Below are positions 23,403-35,101 of a DNA stretch of 64,000 bases, piece by piece (positions within the stretch are counted from its first letter, which is position 1; every line of letters begins with the position of its first letter). The position numbers were made by a program, and so were the translations under genes. Source of the DNA: Cerrena zonata (Eukaryota; Basidiomycota; Agaricomycetes; Polyporales; Cerrenaceae); the NCBI GenBank assembly GCA_038087015.1, contig JASBNA010000030.1, positions 186,001 through 250,000 on the forward strand. Reading direction: 5' to 3'. The notes under the pieces were generated by a model, which was given only the letters and a program-made list of their open reading frames with translations, had not been told where the DNA came from and made no database searches.

Positions 23403-26400
23403 TTAATACCGTGGTCGACGCTGACCACCTCCTGGTCCGGTGTATGGACTATAATCCGGAGGGGGACGACCACCTGTGCGTGGAGGTGAACGTGCCCTTA
23501 TACCTGTTGAGCTTGGAATCACAGCGTTCCTGAAGACTTGCATCAAGTCGTCAGTCCGGAACACAGGGCCTGGAAAGGTAATCGAATTGTAATCAGTACA
23601 TACTCATGTTTGCTAAACATGAGCAAAAAGACGCACCATCAAATGCTGCAGGAGGCGGCAGCTGTCCCACAAACCATGATAAAACAGGCGGAAGAGTCAC
23701 ACTTTTCTCCTCTTCCTTCTCTTTGTAATCACTTCTTCCATAGTCGCGACCACGCTCTCGATCCCAACTGGGGGAACCATGACGTCTACCACGGTGGCCT
23801 TCTCGTCTGTCTCGATCCCACTCACGTTCTCTAGAAGGCGATGGAGCTCTGTGCTTCTTAGTCGGAGGACCATACTCATAATCACCTTTCCGTCTTCCAT
23901 CAGGTGAAGGCGGTCTTTTGACATTCGAACCGGCTGCTCCTTGAGAGGCCGCTTGGCTGGTAACTGGAGATAGAAGTGATTGCTGAGTTTCCGTACGTCC
24001 AACGGAACTGGAGTGTTTGCCACTGCTGCTACTCCCAGAACGACCAACAACGAACCCTAAGTCACGAATGGCTATGGCATCTGTACCTAGATACTTATGG
24101 CGTTCTGCGAAACGCTTAATGGGCGGATCTAGAGAAGGAGAAACAAGGGTCAACGAAGGAAATAATTAACAAGGTGCGTGACGTACCGTTAGGGAAAGCT
24201 TCGGCCATCCGTTTTTCGAGATTCTGTGCTGCTTGTAGATTACCAAACTGATACTCATAGCGAGCCCAACGTTCCCATATTGGTCTTGATCGCTCAGGGG
24301 GGAACATTGTGATCAGTCGTTCAAACAAAGCACGTGCGTCTGCGAAGTTCAGGCATACAGTCAGTCTCGCTTCAGGTGAAAGAAGATAGGGAATGTGACA
24401 CTCAACTGGCGTCATCGTTGATCGAGATGAGGAAGCCGAGGTACCTGAGAGCGAATTCACTTTCATCACTAAAGTACTCAAGACCTTTCTCAAAGATACG
24501 TGTAGCAATGTCAGCCGCCTTGGTACAATGGTATTCCATCAATGCTACAACGAGAACGATGTCATCGTTATCAGTCAGCAATCGCAACCCCAGTTCGGAT
24601 GAAAAATCTCATACCTGCGGCTTCATACACTTCCCAAGGTGTCCACTTGTCCTTTCTAGCTCTCGAGAACACGCCTCTTGCAGCAGACAAAGACTCGGCT
24701 CTTCTGGCAAACCTCATATACACGATCCAGGCAATACCGTACTCGGTCCGTCGGTCACTCAGTTCCTTGTTCTTGCCACCAAACCCGGACCCCTGCGTTG
24801 ATGTTGATGTATTGCTTTGCTGGGATAGTTGCTGAGATTGAGATTGATCTAGACTGAAATTTCCTACACCGTTCGGATCGCTATTGGGTTGAGTGGTGTC
24901 TGAGCTAACCGAGGTGTTGGCATCTTTAAGGGCTTGATTTGCTTCGATGGTCTCAAGAGTCTGTCGGAGGACTTCTATGAATTTCTTGAAGGTGTTGTGC
25001 ACCTCCTCGAAGTTCTTAGAGTCTTCAAGAGCTTCTGCATACGCAAAGTTCAAAATAAAGCTACGTAGGTGTTAGAAAGAGATAGACGTAACCAAAGAAA
25101 CAGAGAAATACCTAGATGGATTTGCTTCGACGCTGGACTTGAGCAGATTCATCGCTTCATCACGCTTTTCTTTTCGTTTGTTCTCAGGCAGACTCTGGTC
25201 GTTACTCAAGCCATTGGTCCACACAAATGCCATATACCTAAAAACAATTCCATTTCCAGCTCACTGCCGCACTTCACACAAGTTCGCAAAAGGAAAAACA
25301 CGCACCAAATCTCTGAGAAATATCGCATTCGGACGATCGCTTTCCGATACACACTCTGGATTCTCGCATGAAGTTGGGACTTATCCTTGTCTTCAATCTC
25401 GAGCGGGTTGCTCTCTTCCCATTTTAGATACATGCGCCAACGTCCGACCAAGGCCTTATCAGGATGGGTAAATGCAGGAGTCCGTGGGAGGTAGATCGCC
25501 TGTCGACCTGGTTTTGCCGCGGGTGCTGGAGGAAAGAGGACGGAGAGGTATTCTTGAAGTTGGTTTAGCACTGTTCGGGCTTGCATGTGAGCCACTTGAA
25601 GGTCCGAGATGAACTTCTTGGCCTGTAAATAATTATGCACTCTAGTTAATAGTGAGTCGAAACAAATACGAGTTAGTAACACGCACAGTGATTTTGTTGA
25701 GGTTGTTCTCAAACTCCTGGTACTCTTCCCATAACCGCTTCACACCGTCCATAGGGGTTTGAACTGCACGTTGGTAAGCCTTACGAATCGCGTCCATCTT
25801 CTGACCTTCATCCCATGGGTTCGCAGGCTATACAGTAAGAAAAGTGTCATCGTCGAGAGATCGCTCATAGGTTGTGTGCCACTCACCTCTCCAGCCTTTA
25901 ACAGCTGGATGTAGTCTGTCCATATCTCGGTGCTCTCTTTGTCATGGCCGATGTGGTTCAAGGCATATTCGTAGGCCTTGCGCACCGTGTCTCGTACATT
26001 CGGGCCCTGGTTCATACGTCTGCAAACACAAATTTAGTACATTCTATTGGCGGTCACACGACAAACTGTGGTGGCAGCTCACTTCACGTATGAGAGGTAG
26101 AACTTCCATAGCTCAACGAACGGAGACACCTTCAAAAACCGGTTGAAAAGTGTGACGGCATGTTGGAACTTATCGGCATGACTCGATTCCAACACAAAAT
26201 TGATATACGCAATCTGAGCTGAGGGCTGAACGAGAAAGAAAAGAAAAAGAAACGTGAGACTCGGACACAATCGGACGAAATTGGGCGGGTGGAGATGCTA
26301 ACAGTGTTTGGATAGTGTTCGAGGAGAGCTTCATAAGTTTCCTTCGTGCGTTCGTAGTTGCCAAACTCTTCTGCTAGGTCCACTAGCTTCATCCATGAGT

Positions 26401-26584
26401 CAACATCTTGAGGTTCTTTCTTCAAATGCTCTCGCAACGAATCCCATTCTGAACGTGGATCAACCTGAATTCCTGGCGCGGACTCAGTGACATCTTCTGT
26501 TTGTTGTTGAATGGGTGGTGACTGTGTTTGAGCTGGCACTTGGCCGTTGACAATCTGTTGCTCTGGTGGTGCATCGTTTTCCAT
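23403..26584 (-). CDS. RNA14: mRNA 3'-end processing protein Rna14 (CstF-77)
   Basis: Rna14/CstF-77 is the HAT-repeat scaffold of cleavage factor IA in the nucleus; it dimerises and holds Rna15. ATG at 26584 (MENDAPPEQQIVNGQVP). The HAT repeats are split by many short introns: WDSLREHLKKEPQDVDSWMK, YERTKETYEALLEHYPN, NVRDTVRKAYEYALNHIGHD, KALVGRWRMYLKWEESNPLE, EYGIAWIVYMRFARRAESL, KGLEYFSDESEFALRYLGFL and RPIWERWARYEYQFGNLQAA. A charged RDRREGHRGRRHGSPS-type linker follows. LPPVLSWFVGQLPPPAAFDG with TDDLMQVFRNAVIP corresponds to the C-terminal monkeytail that binds Rna15. A GGRPPPDYSPYTGPGGGQRR tail ends at TAA 23403-23405. The order and length fit the family. No damage seen. Confidence 0.93.
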
Positions 26585-26845
26585 TATGCTAGTTGTCGTC
26601 TTCAGGTCATCAAAGGGAAATGTAGGTGTCGGTCAGCGGCAGAGTCGTGAGGGTTGAGACAACTCGGCGCAAGGTTAACGTTACAGTAGACGCCCAAGGT
26701 TGAATTAATATCGCTAAAATACACTTTTGTTTTCCTTTTGTTGACACGATGTAGCAACACGAGGACACGTTCCAGACGAGAGTTTGTCACAAAAACTGTA
26801 TTCAGAAAAATCGTACAAATATCCTACAGCCAGACGAGACACCGG

Positions 26846-27955
26846 TCATCCCCTGACTCGAACAACTTTGCGTTTACCCTTTCCACTTCCCATTCCACCA
26901 CCTGGCCCACCAATACCACTACTTTCCTGAGCACTCATTCCCGCCTTTACAGCATCCACAAGTACGCCCGACACCTGAGCAGGAGAATACGGCGAGACGC
27001 GACTATTCAACGGAGGGTGAGTAGGTGGACTAGGCAATTGTCGTCCAGACTTCTTGGTTGGAGCGGGATTACTTGAAATTGTAGTCGCTGAAGCGGTTCC
27101 CTTGCCTGCTGTCTTTGATGCTGGTTGTTTTCCCTTGGCAGCTGTTTTCGACGCAGCTGGTGTTGGTTCAGAGGGAGATGTGTCGGGTACCGTGCTGTAA
27201 GGAGGTTTGGGGATATTATCAGGTTTGAGCATCTGTATCTGTATCGATATCATCTCGAGCAATTGCCTCTCTATAACCCAAAATATTAACGCCATTCTAA
27301 CTTGTCACATGGGAGCGAGTGTACGCACTTGACTTGATAGCGGGGTTAACGAGTCGACCGTCCTTCTTCCACTGAACGCGTACTCGTCCGGGGTTCTCCC
27401 AATCCCTGGGATGAGACTTGTTCATCTCGTGCAATGTTCCCAGACCGAGACGATTCGTAGCTTCTGCGATATCCTTGCTAAGGGGCCACCAGAGGGACTT
27501 TGCGCGAGCAATCCTTCGTTCACCAGTTCCATACGCACGTTTGGCATCGATGTAAATTGGGTAGACACACGTCCATCTAAATGGGTTGCCGTAATTGTCG
27601 TTTCCCGAATAGATAAGCGAATTCCAAAAGCACAAAGCACCGAAAAGAGAGGGGGAAGGAAGAGCCTGAGCACGGCAGCTCATACGCGGCGAGGAATCGC
27701 CAAGAAACGAACGCACTTCTTATAAGTAGGATCCTTTACTTCTCCGTCAGTTTCCCTACTTCTGAATTGGGGTTGTGAGGGAGAAGCTGGTCCTGCCCTG
27801 GGTGGGAATGTGTCTGAGACATCTGAATCATCTTCGTCGTCTGTCAATGACTCCAGGATGGCTCCCCGTGTCCCCATGTTTGCAAGTGGACGTTGGGGGA
27901 GCGGGAGCTCGGTGTCATCGTCGAATTCTTCTATGACTGCTGCTCGTCTAGACAT
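26846..27955 (-). CDS. SEC65: Signal recognition particle subunit SRP19 / Sec65
   Basis: Sec65/SRP19 binds SRP RNA and allows Srp54 loading, for co-translational targeting to the ER. The ATG at 27955 (MSRRAAVIEEFDDDTELPLP) begins an acidic N-terminal region. After an intron near 27720 the SRP19 domain reads WTCVYPIYIDAKRAYGTGER, RIARAKSLWWPLSKDIAEAT and VQWKKDGRLVNPAIKS, then RQLLEMISIQIQ in the last exon. A Pro/Ala/Lys-rich tail ends in GKGKRKVVRVRG, as in other fungal Sec65 proteins with basic C-termini, before TGA 26846-26848. An in-frame upstream start near 28054 is possible but gives a non-conserved extension. It is divergently arranged with the JTB-like gene at 28165. Confidence 0.9.
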
Positions 27956-28164
27956 GGCGAAAGTTTGCGATAGTGGTTGTCGTTGGTCAAGAAGGCTGAG
28001 CAGAAAAGCGCTGACTCTACTACGGCGTCTTCTACCTTCCTCCTCGACATCCACGTCCGAAACACGACATACAGTCTCTATTTATCTGTATGAGGTCATT
28101 TACGACCAGACTAATCCTTGCGTATGTCAGTCATCAATAAGAGTCGTCGTTATGTCTGTACTAA

Positions 28165-28729
28165 ATGTCTCTTGGGAACAGCCTTCTCACGTTCTGGCTT
28201 CTATTCGTATTATGTGTTTCTGGACAGCAGGAACAACCTTATGATGCACCTCCCTCAGGAGACACACATAATGATACTGCACAGTTGATATGTGTCCCAT
28301 TCGGAACATGCGAACCATGTCCAGACGATGCTGTACGTACCTTTCTACTTAATTCATTTCTACCCACCGCTTCAACCAATATCCCAACAGCTCCATGAAC
28401 CCTTCTGCCAACCCTTCGGCAACCGAAGACTAATGCACTGCTACCCCGCATCATCCACCAACACAAACTCACACGAAAACCCGTCAGGCTCAGCCCACGA
28501 CGTTAGTTCTCATCAAGGTGAAACACCAGGATGGGAGTCTTGCGGACGAATAGTAGAGAAAGAACGCGCAGACTTCTACGAGTTCTTCCTTTGCAACATC
28601 GTCATCGCAGCTATTGCAGTATTTGTTGTATTCGCTCGATCGAAACGACTGCAAGCGATGCAGGCGAGACAGTTGGCTGCGAGGATAGGTTTGACGAGAG
28701 GGACGCCTGGGGGATGGGTGAATGGATGA
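28165..28729 (+). CDS. Single-pass membrane protein resembling JTB
   Basis: Exons 28165-28332 and 28391-28729 join in frame. A signal peptide (MSLGNSLLTFWLLFVLCVSG) is followed by a short lumenal part with ordered cysteines: CVPFGTCEPCPDD, HEPFCQPFGNRRLMHC, then WESCGRIVEKERADFYEFFL. One TM segment (CNIVIAAIAVFVVFARSK) and a basic cytosolic tail with RQLAARIGL follow. The order CxxC...CxxxG...C...SC...F..F..C plus TM and R-rich tail resembles the animal jumping-translocation-breakpoint (JTB) family, linked there to Golgi/mitochondrial and cell-division roles. The fungal role is unknown and the homology is my inference from the pattern. Confidence 0.65.
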
Positions 28730-29727
28730 TGTTAGGTTTGCTTATTGCACTATGGTATGTGTGGTCATATATAGACTCTTTCCGAGTAGGTGGCTGATGG
28801 TAGTATAATTTGTTAAGGTACTATTGTATTATACCCATGATATAATTTCATGATTTGGTGTTTGACACATCATTAATTCGAGTCTACGGTGAATATGTGA
28901 ATTGATGGTGGTCGTCCCTCTGCACTACGATAACTCGGAATATGGATCATCGTAACAACTCTTGTCCTGGTTTTAACCATTTGTTGGCTCCAAATCACTC
29001 ATCTCCAAATTGCCCTCTATTCTATTACCTGCTTGCGCTATTCCGAACTTCAAATATTCATCATAGGCATGGACCCTGGTACTACTCTCGCAACTTGGGG
29101 CAGTGCTTTGTCCCTTATCTCGAACGCGGCAACCAACAAAGCACAAAATATTCAAGCAAGTCCATCATCCGAGTTGGTGTTCATAATCACCTAGGCCCCC
29201 CACTAACCGCCTGTTGTCGCGCTATGGGCTTTGGTCGGCAGCTGCCGATAACGAATGTGGGGAAAAGAACATCAAAAATACCAAGCAATCATCCATTATT
29301 CATGGCGGGTCCCTTCGAACTGAGACATACGGTATATGTCACGATATAGGCTAAACGACTAAAAGTCTAAAAGCCAAAAATGCTTTCCTACGCTGATTGC
29401 TTTGATATGATTCGGAATTGTAGATCGTGCTGGACTGGGCTTCGTCGACGTCGAGGGTGTGATGGCTTTATAGCTTCGTGTACGTCAACTCACCGACAAG
29501 ATTCGGTGTGAGATGGTGGGACCAGTTTTGGAACCTACTTCTATACCGACTTGAGGTATATAGAATGGATATTCTCGTCAGTCTCAACTCCCAGCATAAC
29601 CCTCCACTGTTCCTGTCGACATCAATACGAATAACGACCTCGTGCAGATACCACGCGATATATCCGTCCAAGTCACCTCTTTCATCTATCTGAGACGACT
29701 CCCCCAGAACGTTTTCGAAACCACGCA

Positions 29728-29875
29728 GACCCATACAATAGACGTCATTCCTTTGTCCTCACCCTGCAAAGCACGATGCCGTATTGAGTACGAGTGTCGA
29801 AAGCACACTGACCCATACAATAGACGTCATCGGCCGGTAGGGCACGATACCGTCGAACCGTACTGAGTATGAGTG
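29728..29875. repeat. Imperfect tandem duplication, 82-bp spacing
   Basis: A 21-base word containing CATACAATAGACGTCAT occurs exactly at 29728-29748 and again at 29810-29830. Each copy is followed by a related block GCACGAT(G/A)CCGT...TGAGTA(C/T)GAGTG, at 29771 and 29842. The second copy has about nine extra bases. Both copies carry ACGTCAT, which resembles a CRE half site. Confidence 0.75.
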
Positions 29876-32498
29876 GCGTGAAGTCCTGACTGACTTGCCT
29901 GACAACTCGAAGAACCCATTGGGGCCTTCCTTTTCAACGTTTATTTAACCTTAGTATCAAGTATCACAACCTTACACCAACAGGTGACGAAGCTGAGAAA
30001 CAGCTTGAACCCAAAACCAAAATTAATAAAGTCGAGTGGCGTCCCCGCCGACCGTCGAGCGTCCTAGGATTTCATACAAAAACTTCATTCGGGTGGTCAC
30101 TTCAAAGCTGTGAAGCTTCACCTAGTACATGTCATCATCCTGACACACTTCTTAGGCTGTCCAAACCCAACCACCCCAGCTTACAGGTAAAAGTACGCAT
30201 CATCCAACTTCCCCCGGCCCTACACCCACAACCATCGTATATACGTAGGTGGGGGAACAGGAACAAGCACCTCTGCCTCTAGTGAGGAGAGAAAAGGCAA
30301 AAGCCGGATCTAAGGGTGGGAGAAGGCCAATCCGAATTGAGGAACGTCAACGTTAAAATCCATATCTATAAATACCTCAAGGCTCATCGGAGCGATACAT
30401 GAGGACGAGTTGCTCTCGGCGGAACTCGCCAGGGCTCTCTGATCATGAGCAGAGCAGCTCCGATTTGACACCGGGGGAGAAGCTTACAGTTGAAGGTGAT
30501 GAAGTGGGGATGACGAAGCCCAACACCTGCCGAGATTGAGATTTCGACGGTGCTCGCGGGACTTTATGACAGTGGGGTAAGTAACGGACATAACATAGAG
30601 TCAAAGACCGATATCGACTAATGCCGAGGCTGGTCATTATAGAGTGCGAGGGAGCGTGGATTACTTTCCATGCAAGCTGCATGAGGAATCGTACCACCAG
30701 CAGACATCATGGGGTTAATTTTGTTGTGTCAGGACCTGTCTCGGTGCAACTAATCGTAATCCTCAGATCTTCCCAGATCTTCCCCTCCCCATCTCGACTA
30801 ATTATAAGCCTCAGGCTAGTAAGCTTACGAAGCTTGAGTGTGCAGGGAGGGGGGAGAAGAGCCAAGAGATGTCGATGAGATCTGGCGGTTCGGAAAACCG
30901 GGAGAATCATACCCATCCCGGGGCGCTATAAGGAACGTCATAACGTCAGAAATGAAAACGTTGCATGGGAAGGTGCATGGGTAAATCGGGGCCAGAAGAG
31001 AAGAGAGAGCGAGGACACAGCAAGGGGACAAGCCGCAACGGCATCATACAGTAGACAGATGGAGCTGCTGCTGAATGACAAGAGATGAACAACGCAGATA
31101 TCCGGATGGGCGTGCTCTATACCGTAATACGTCTATTCCATGTTGTTTTCATTTTTAGGTGTGGTTTATTAAAATGGAATAGATGGACTTTGATTAGAGA
31201 GATAGCGGCGACCAAGTGCGACTCCGACGACTCAGCCTGGGTGTCTCGGGTGGGTGCAAGTTGCCTTATGCCTCGTGTAATGATGAGCACGAGAAACCAC
31301 CTGAAAACACCTAAGGTGGTTAGAGTGTGTCGCTTATAGTTTGCTTACAATGGGGGAGCAGGGTTGAGGACTACATGAGGGACGAGGGAAATAATGTTCA
31401 TTCCTCGGTACATTGTTGCTCACTGGCTGAAGGAAAGGTGGGGAGGGGAGGGGGACACACACGCCATGTAGAGTTCGAGCACAGAATGTATAATATCTTT
31501 CCCAAAGCCAACAAAAACGATGACACAAGCTGCGGATCCATCCCTGGGTCATCTCCATGAGATCTCGGGAGAACCACTGGTCTAAAACGACCTGAAAATC
31601 GTCCTCGCCTTAGATTTGGAACCAACCTGCATGGGAATAGGCGTGCATATGACAACGGCTGACAGCATTCATTCGACTCATGCATCCCAGATAGCGGTTG
31701 AGATTCCAGCCTAACCGTGTTGGGAGACGGGAGGGTTTGATGAAATGACGGCGAGGATGCTGCGAGCCGAAGGTGCGATAAGGAGATGAAAAAGAATATA
31801 TATCTGAGATCCGGAGAATCATGGGATGACGAGGGCACAGTGGGTCATTTCCATGTGGAGAAAGAGGGTGGTTTCCGAGACAAGTGGGGGACGCTAGCCA
31901 ACGATCCGATGATTGCGCGACGCTTTCAGTTCTAATTTGACTTCGTGAGAATGGGAGGTGGGAAGGGATAGTGGTCTCGACACTGAAAGATCGTAGTCCC
32001 TCGCACAAGTTGCTTTGCCCAAGCATCATTATAAGCAACACATGATGTTTCCTACACAAAGCAATCAGCACAAGCGCAAAGCTGCAAAGCCAAAATGGCT
32101 ACCAAGGCTGCTGTGGGCAGATTAAGGGTTTAGGGCCGCCCTTGCGATGAGATCTGAATGAAACGCCGCATGTCTGCGCACGGACAAAACAAAAAGGACA
32201 CGCCTGGATTCTGGCACGTGGCCATGCGGTTTCGAAGATCGTCTTCGGTTGCCGGAGTTGTGCCTTGTGAGTGAAAGCAGCACTGCATGCAATCAAAATT
32301 GACCGGATGCCGCAGCGTGGGACGCTTTCATCAAAGCAGTGCTGCCAACATTAGCTCCTTCCTGATGATGCATCCCTGGCGATTTCGACAGTCCCGATCT
32401 CAGAACACGATCTGCCATCAGACGTGCAGAAAAACAGACTTTAGGTAGCCGCACCCAGCATCTGGAACGCTCAGAGGGAGGCCAGCCAGGGCACATCA

Positions 32499-32505
32499 TA
32501 TATAA
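32499..32505 (+). promoter_or_regulatory. TATA box
   Basis: TATATAA lies 145 bp before the ATG at 32644 and is followed by a long C/T-rich leader, the usual layout of a strong fungal promoter. Confidence 0.5.
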
Positions 32506-32643
32506 TGAACTCTCCCCCCGGTCCTCTCCCTGTCTTCCAAGCTCCCAAGCACATCTAGCATCTCTTTCCCCCTCCCTGTTTCCCCCTCCCCTGCGAAACA
32601 GTCCCTCACCCGAGTCATACCCTACCATACCCTGCACATCACA

Positions 32644-33405
32644 ATGCCTGCCTACTACCATCAATGCCCCTCGCCTAAGCGAGTTGCTCACCAACAGACC
32701 TTCGAAAAGGTGAGATCACCCTTTGTCCGCAGATCCCCCCATTTGCTGACGTTATGCCAGAAGCAGTCTCGCACGACCAAACAAGTCACCAACTTGAGCC
32801 CCGTCGTCGTCTCCCAGTTGTCCATGATTGGGCGCATCCGTCCCCACTCCTCTCAACAACAACAACAACAACCAACAACCCCTCCCCTCCCATCATCCCC
32901 CCTCCTCTTCACCCCATCGAGCGCTCCTCGTCCTCATCCCCATCCTCAATCCCCTCACTCTCCTCATACCCTTCCTCATCATCACGTCTCTCATCATCAA
33001 CCACCCCATCAACAAAAGCCTGTCTACATCCCAGGACGCGGCTCATCCGCCCTCTATGATCCCCGAGACACCATCACCCTCCCTTCTCCACCTCATCATC
33101 AATCCCAAAACCTACATCCCTCCGCATGGTCTCGACCATCCCCGGTCCACTCCCACGATGATCACGATTCAGACTCCGATCATACCTTAGACTCAGATTC
33201 CGAGGATTCCTCGTTCGACTCGTTCTCTTTACTTCAAACTCCACCGGCGCGTCCGAGTTCGCCGTGTCCTTGGACGTTGGCTCCTTGTTTGAAGACGGTG
33301 CCGTTGCCCGATGTCGAGGTTTATCATGAGGATGTGATTCATCATGTGAATGTGTGGGAATTGTCGACGTTGTCGAATTTGGCCCATTTGAAGATGGTTT
33401 CGTGA
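32644..33405 (+). CDS. Low-complexity hypothetical protein (Q, H, P, S-rich)
   Basis: ATG 32644; exon 1 ends at 32709 (FEK), a 51-bp GT-AG intron (32710-32760) follows, and exon 2 runs to TGA 33403-33405. The intron is a multiple of three with no stop, so retention would add 17 residues. The middle has SSQQQQQQ, many PHPHP/HHH runs and an acidic DDHDSDSDHTLDSDSEDSSF segment. The C-terminal block LAPCLKTVPLPDVEVYHEDV looks more ordered. The TATA box and CT-rich leader suggest real expression. Function unknown. Confidence 0.55.
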   Translation: MPAYYHQCPSPKRVAHQQTFEKVRSPFVRRSPHLLTLCQKQSRTTKQVTNLSPVVVSQLSMIGRIRPHSSQQQQQQPTTPPLPSSPLLFTPSSAPRPHPHPQSPHSPHTLPHHHVSHHQPPHQQKPVYIPGRGSSALYDPRDTITLPSPPHHQSQNLHPSAWSRPSPVHSHDDHDSDSDHTLDSDSEDSSFDSFSLLQTPPARPSSPCPWTLAPCLKTVPLPDVEVYHEDVIHHVNVWELSTLSNLAHLKMVS

Positions 33406-33439
33406 GGGGTTTGTTGTGGGTTTGGACTATGTGGACGGT

Positions 33440-33525
33440 TTTCTTTTTCTTTTTCTTCTCTATTCTCTATTCTTTTTTGGTTCTTTTCTTTTCTTTTCTC
33501 TTTTCTCTTTTTCTTTCTTTTCTAT
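33440..33525 (+). repeat. Polypyrimidine tract
   Basis: About 85 bases of almost uninterrupted T and C, with TTTTCTTTTC-type units, just after the stop at 33405. It lies in the 3' UTR of that gene. Confidence 0.7.
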
Positions 33526-33754
33526 CTTTGGTCTGTCGCTCTACTCTAGTAGTATTATGGTTTCCATCACAGTTGATACGCTGATACGTTGATCGCTCGT
33601 CTCCTACTGTACATGTAACATTACTATTTCTTTCTTTCTCACTATCAAGGAATACGAAAAATATAGCACCTAACAACACGAATCTAGCTCCTACACAACA
33701 AATCCCACTCCTTGAATCTCTGAAAACATAAAGATATCGTCTGATTAAATGATC

Positions 33755-35101
33755 TCACCGAATAAGTTTAGTAAAGACAGAACTAAAAGCCGCACTCCGG
33801 TCCGCGTACGCTCCACTTGCGACCTTCATAATCCATTCGGGCGACGCTTTGCTTATCTGGCTGTCCCTTCGATAGCTGATGAAATAGTCCACGAGGACTT
33901 GTGTGACATCAGGGTAGCTACGCATCATCGAACCAGTTCAGTGTGAAGGACACAGTTTGAAGGATATTAGGGACACTCACGTAGTACCGACGAGTGAAAA
34001 GAGCTCTGGAAAGATGATGGTAGGGTGTAGCTGAGCTCTCAAATTGCCCACTGCTAGACGCTTGACATCCTCAAGCTCGAGCTAAATCCCCACTGACTTA
34101 GCGAGACAAATCGTGGAGCAATATTGTATACAAGATGAACTTACCAGATGTGCAAGCCTATACATGGACTTGGGGGAACAATCAAACAAAGAACGAGTGT
34201 GACGTCGGTTCAGGCTTTGGAGAGGTGCGAACGAAGTTTCTTTGGTTCCAAGATATCGAATCATGCTGAGCCATCTATAAACAACTTGTAATCAATCTCA
34301 GAGGAAATCTGAGTAGGAAATCGTACATACGTCGCATATGCGAAACCGCGGATGATGACTATCCGACCCTCTCGTACCCAATCTTTGCATGCTGGGGGCT
34401 CAGGGCTTGCTACTTCCTGGAGCCGTGTTGATTGGTGTCAATTACGATTCTTCATAGTAATGAGCAGCATTTGGATGCAACTTACAAACGGGATCGGAGG
34501 CACCTCGTATTCCATGGAGGCGACGGGGCGACGGGCTGTCTCTGAAGGGACGCTAGATGAACATGACTGTTTTGAGGAGAAGAAGTGTCAGCAAACGACC
34601 ATTCGTTTCAAGAGTCGAGTGCAACTCACACCGGAATCATCGGACTCGTCGCTCGTGGAGATGAATGTCGGGCCTTTAATATCCTTAACACCTTGGATGG
34701 GTTTCATTGGAGGAATAATGATTTCTTCAGGGATAGGAAGAACTTCTTCCTCTTCCTCATCAAGATCACTATCTGAATCGTATTCATAATCGTCGATGGC
34801 ATTCACTTCCCCTTCAGGGAACCCCCCATCGAGCTTTCCGAACTTCCCCTCTTGGAATTTCCCAGAAAGTACTATATCACTCAAAAAATTAGGATGCATT
34901 ATCGTGCATGAAGCGAGGGAGAGGGTTCTTACAAGTAGCAAAATATGGCGATGCCGAGATCAACATCTTGCTAGAGGCATAAACCGGTCGAGGTTTATGG
35001 ACCTTGCCCGTAGATAATGATTTACATGAATACAGATAGAAGACCGTGTCGATGAAGTACCCCTCCACGAGGGATGTTTCGTAGGCAGTATTCAATTCCA
35101 T
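33755..35101 (-). CDS. BTB-domain protein, paralogue B
   Basis: ATG at 35101 (MELNTAYETSLVEGYFIDTV). The BTB core reads FIDTVFYLYSCKSLSTG, KPRPVYASSKML and ASPYFAT, then VLSGKFQEGKFGKLDGGFPE. The acidic DYEYDSDSDLDEEEEE segment and GRIVIIRGFAYAT follow. The family motif is CSPKSMYRLAHL, then VKRLAVGNLRAQLHPTIIFP. The C-terminal exon has YPDVTQVLVDYFISYRRDSQ and SVFTKLIR before TGA 33755-33757. Introns fall at places matching paralogues A and C. This copy has the most acidic linker. It is on the strand opposite to A and the same strand as C, 3.5 kb away from C. Confidence 0.72.

Larger units (their letters stand above)
28730..32643. other. 3.9-kb gene-poor stretch
   Basis: No exon series could be supported on either strand. 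A frame starting MDPGTTLATWGSALSLISNA near 29069 looks protein-like but ends after about 60 codons without a clear splice. The stretch holds an 82-bp-spaced duplication (29728-29875). Around 30000-31600 the sequence is rich in purine runs, and long open frames occur on both strands without motifs. The last 150 bases are the CT-rich promoter of the 32644 gene. Confidence 0.45.

Noticed and set aside
28942..29349. 135-codon plus-strand frame
   Set aside because: Composition is irregular; another frame here (MDPGTTLATWG...) looks better but is short.
31610..32071. 153-codon minus-strand frame
   Set aside because: No conserved motif and overlapped by equally long frames on the same strand; likely chance in G+C-richer DNA.
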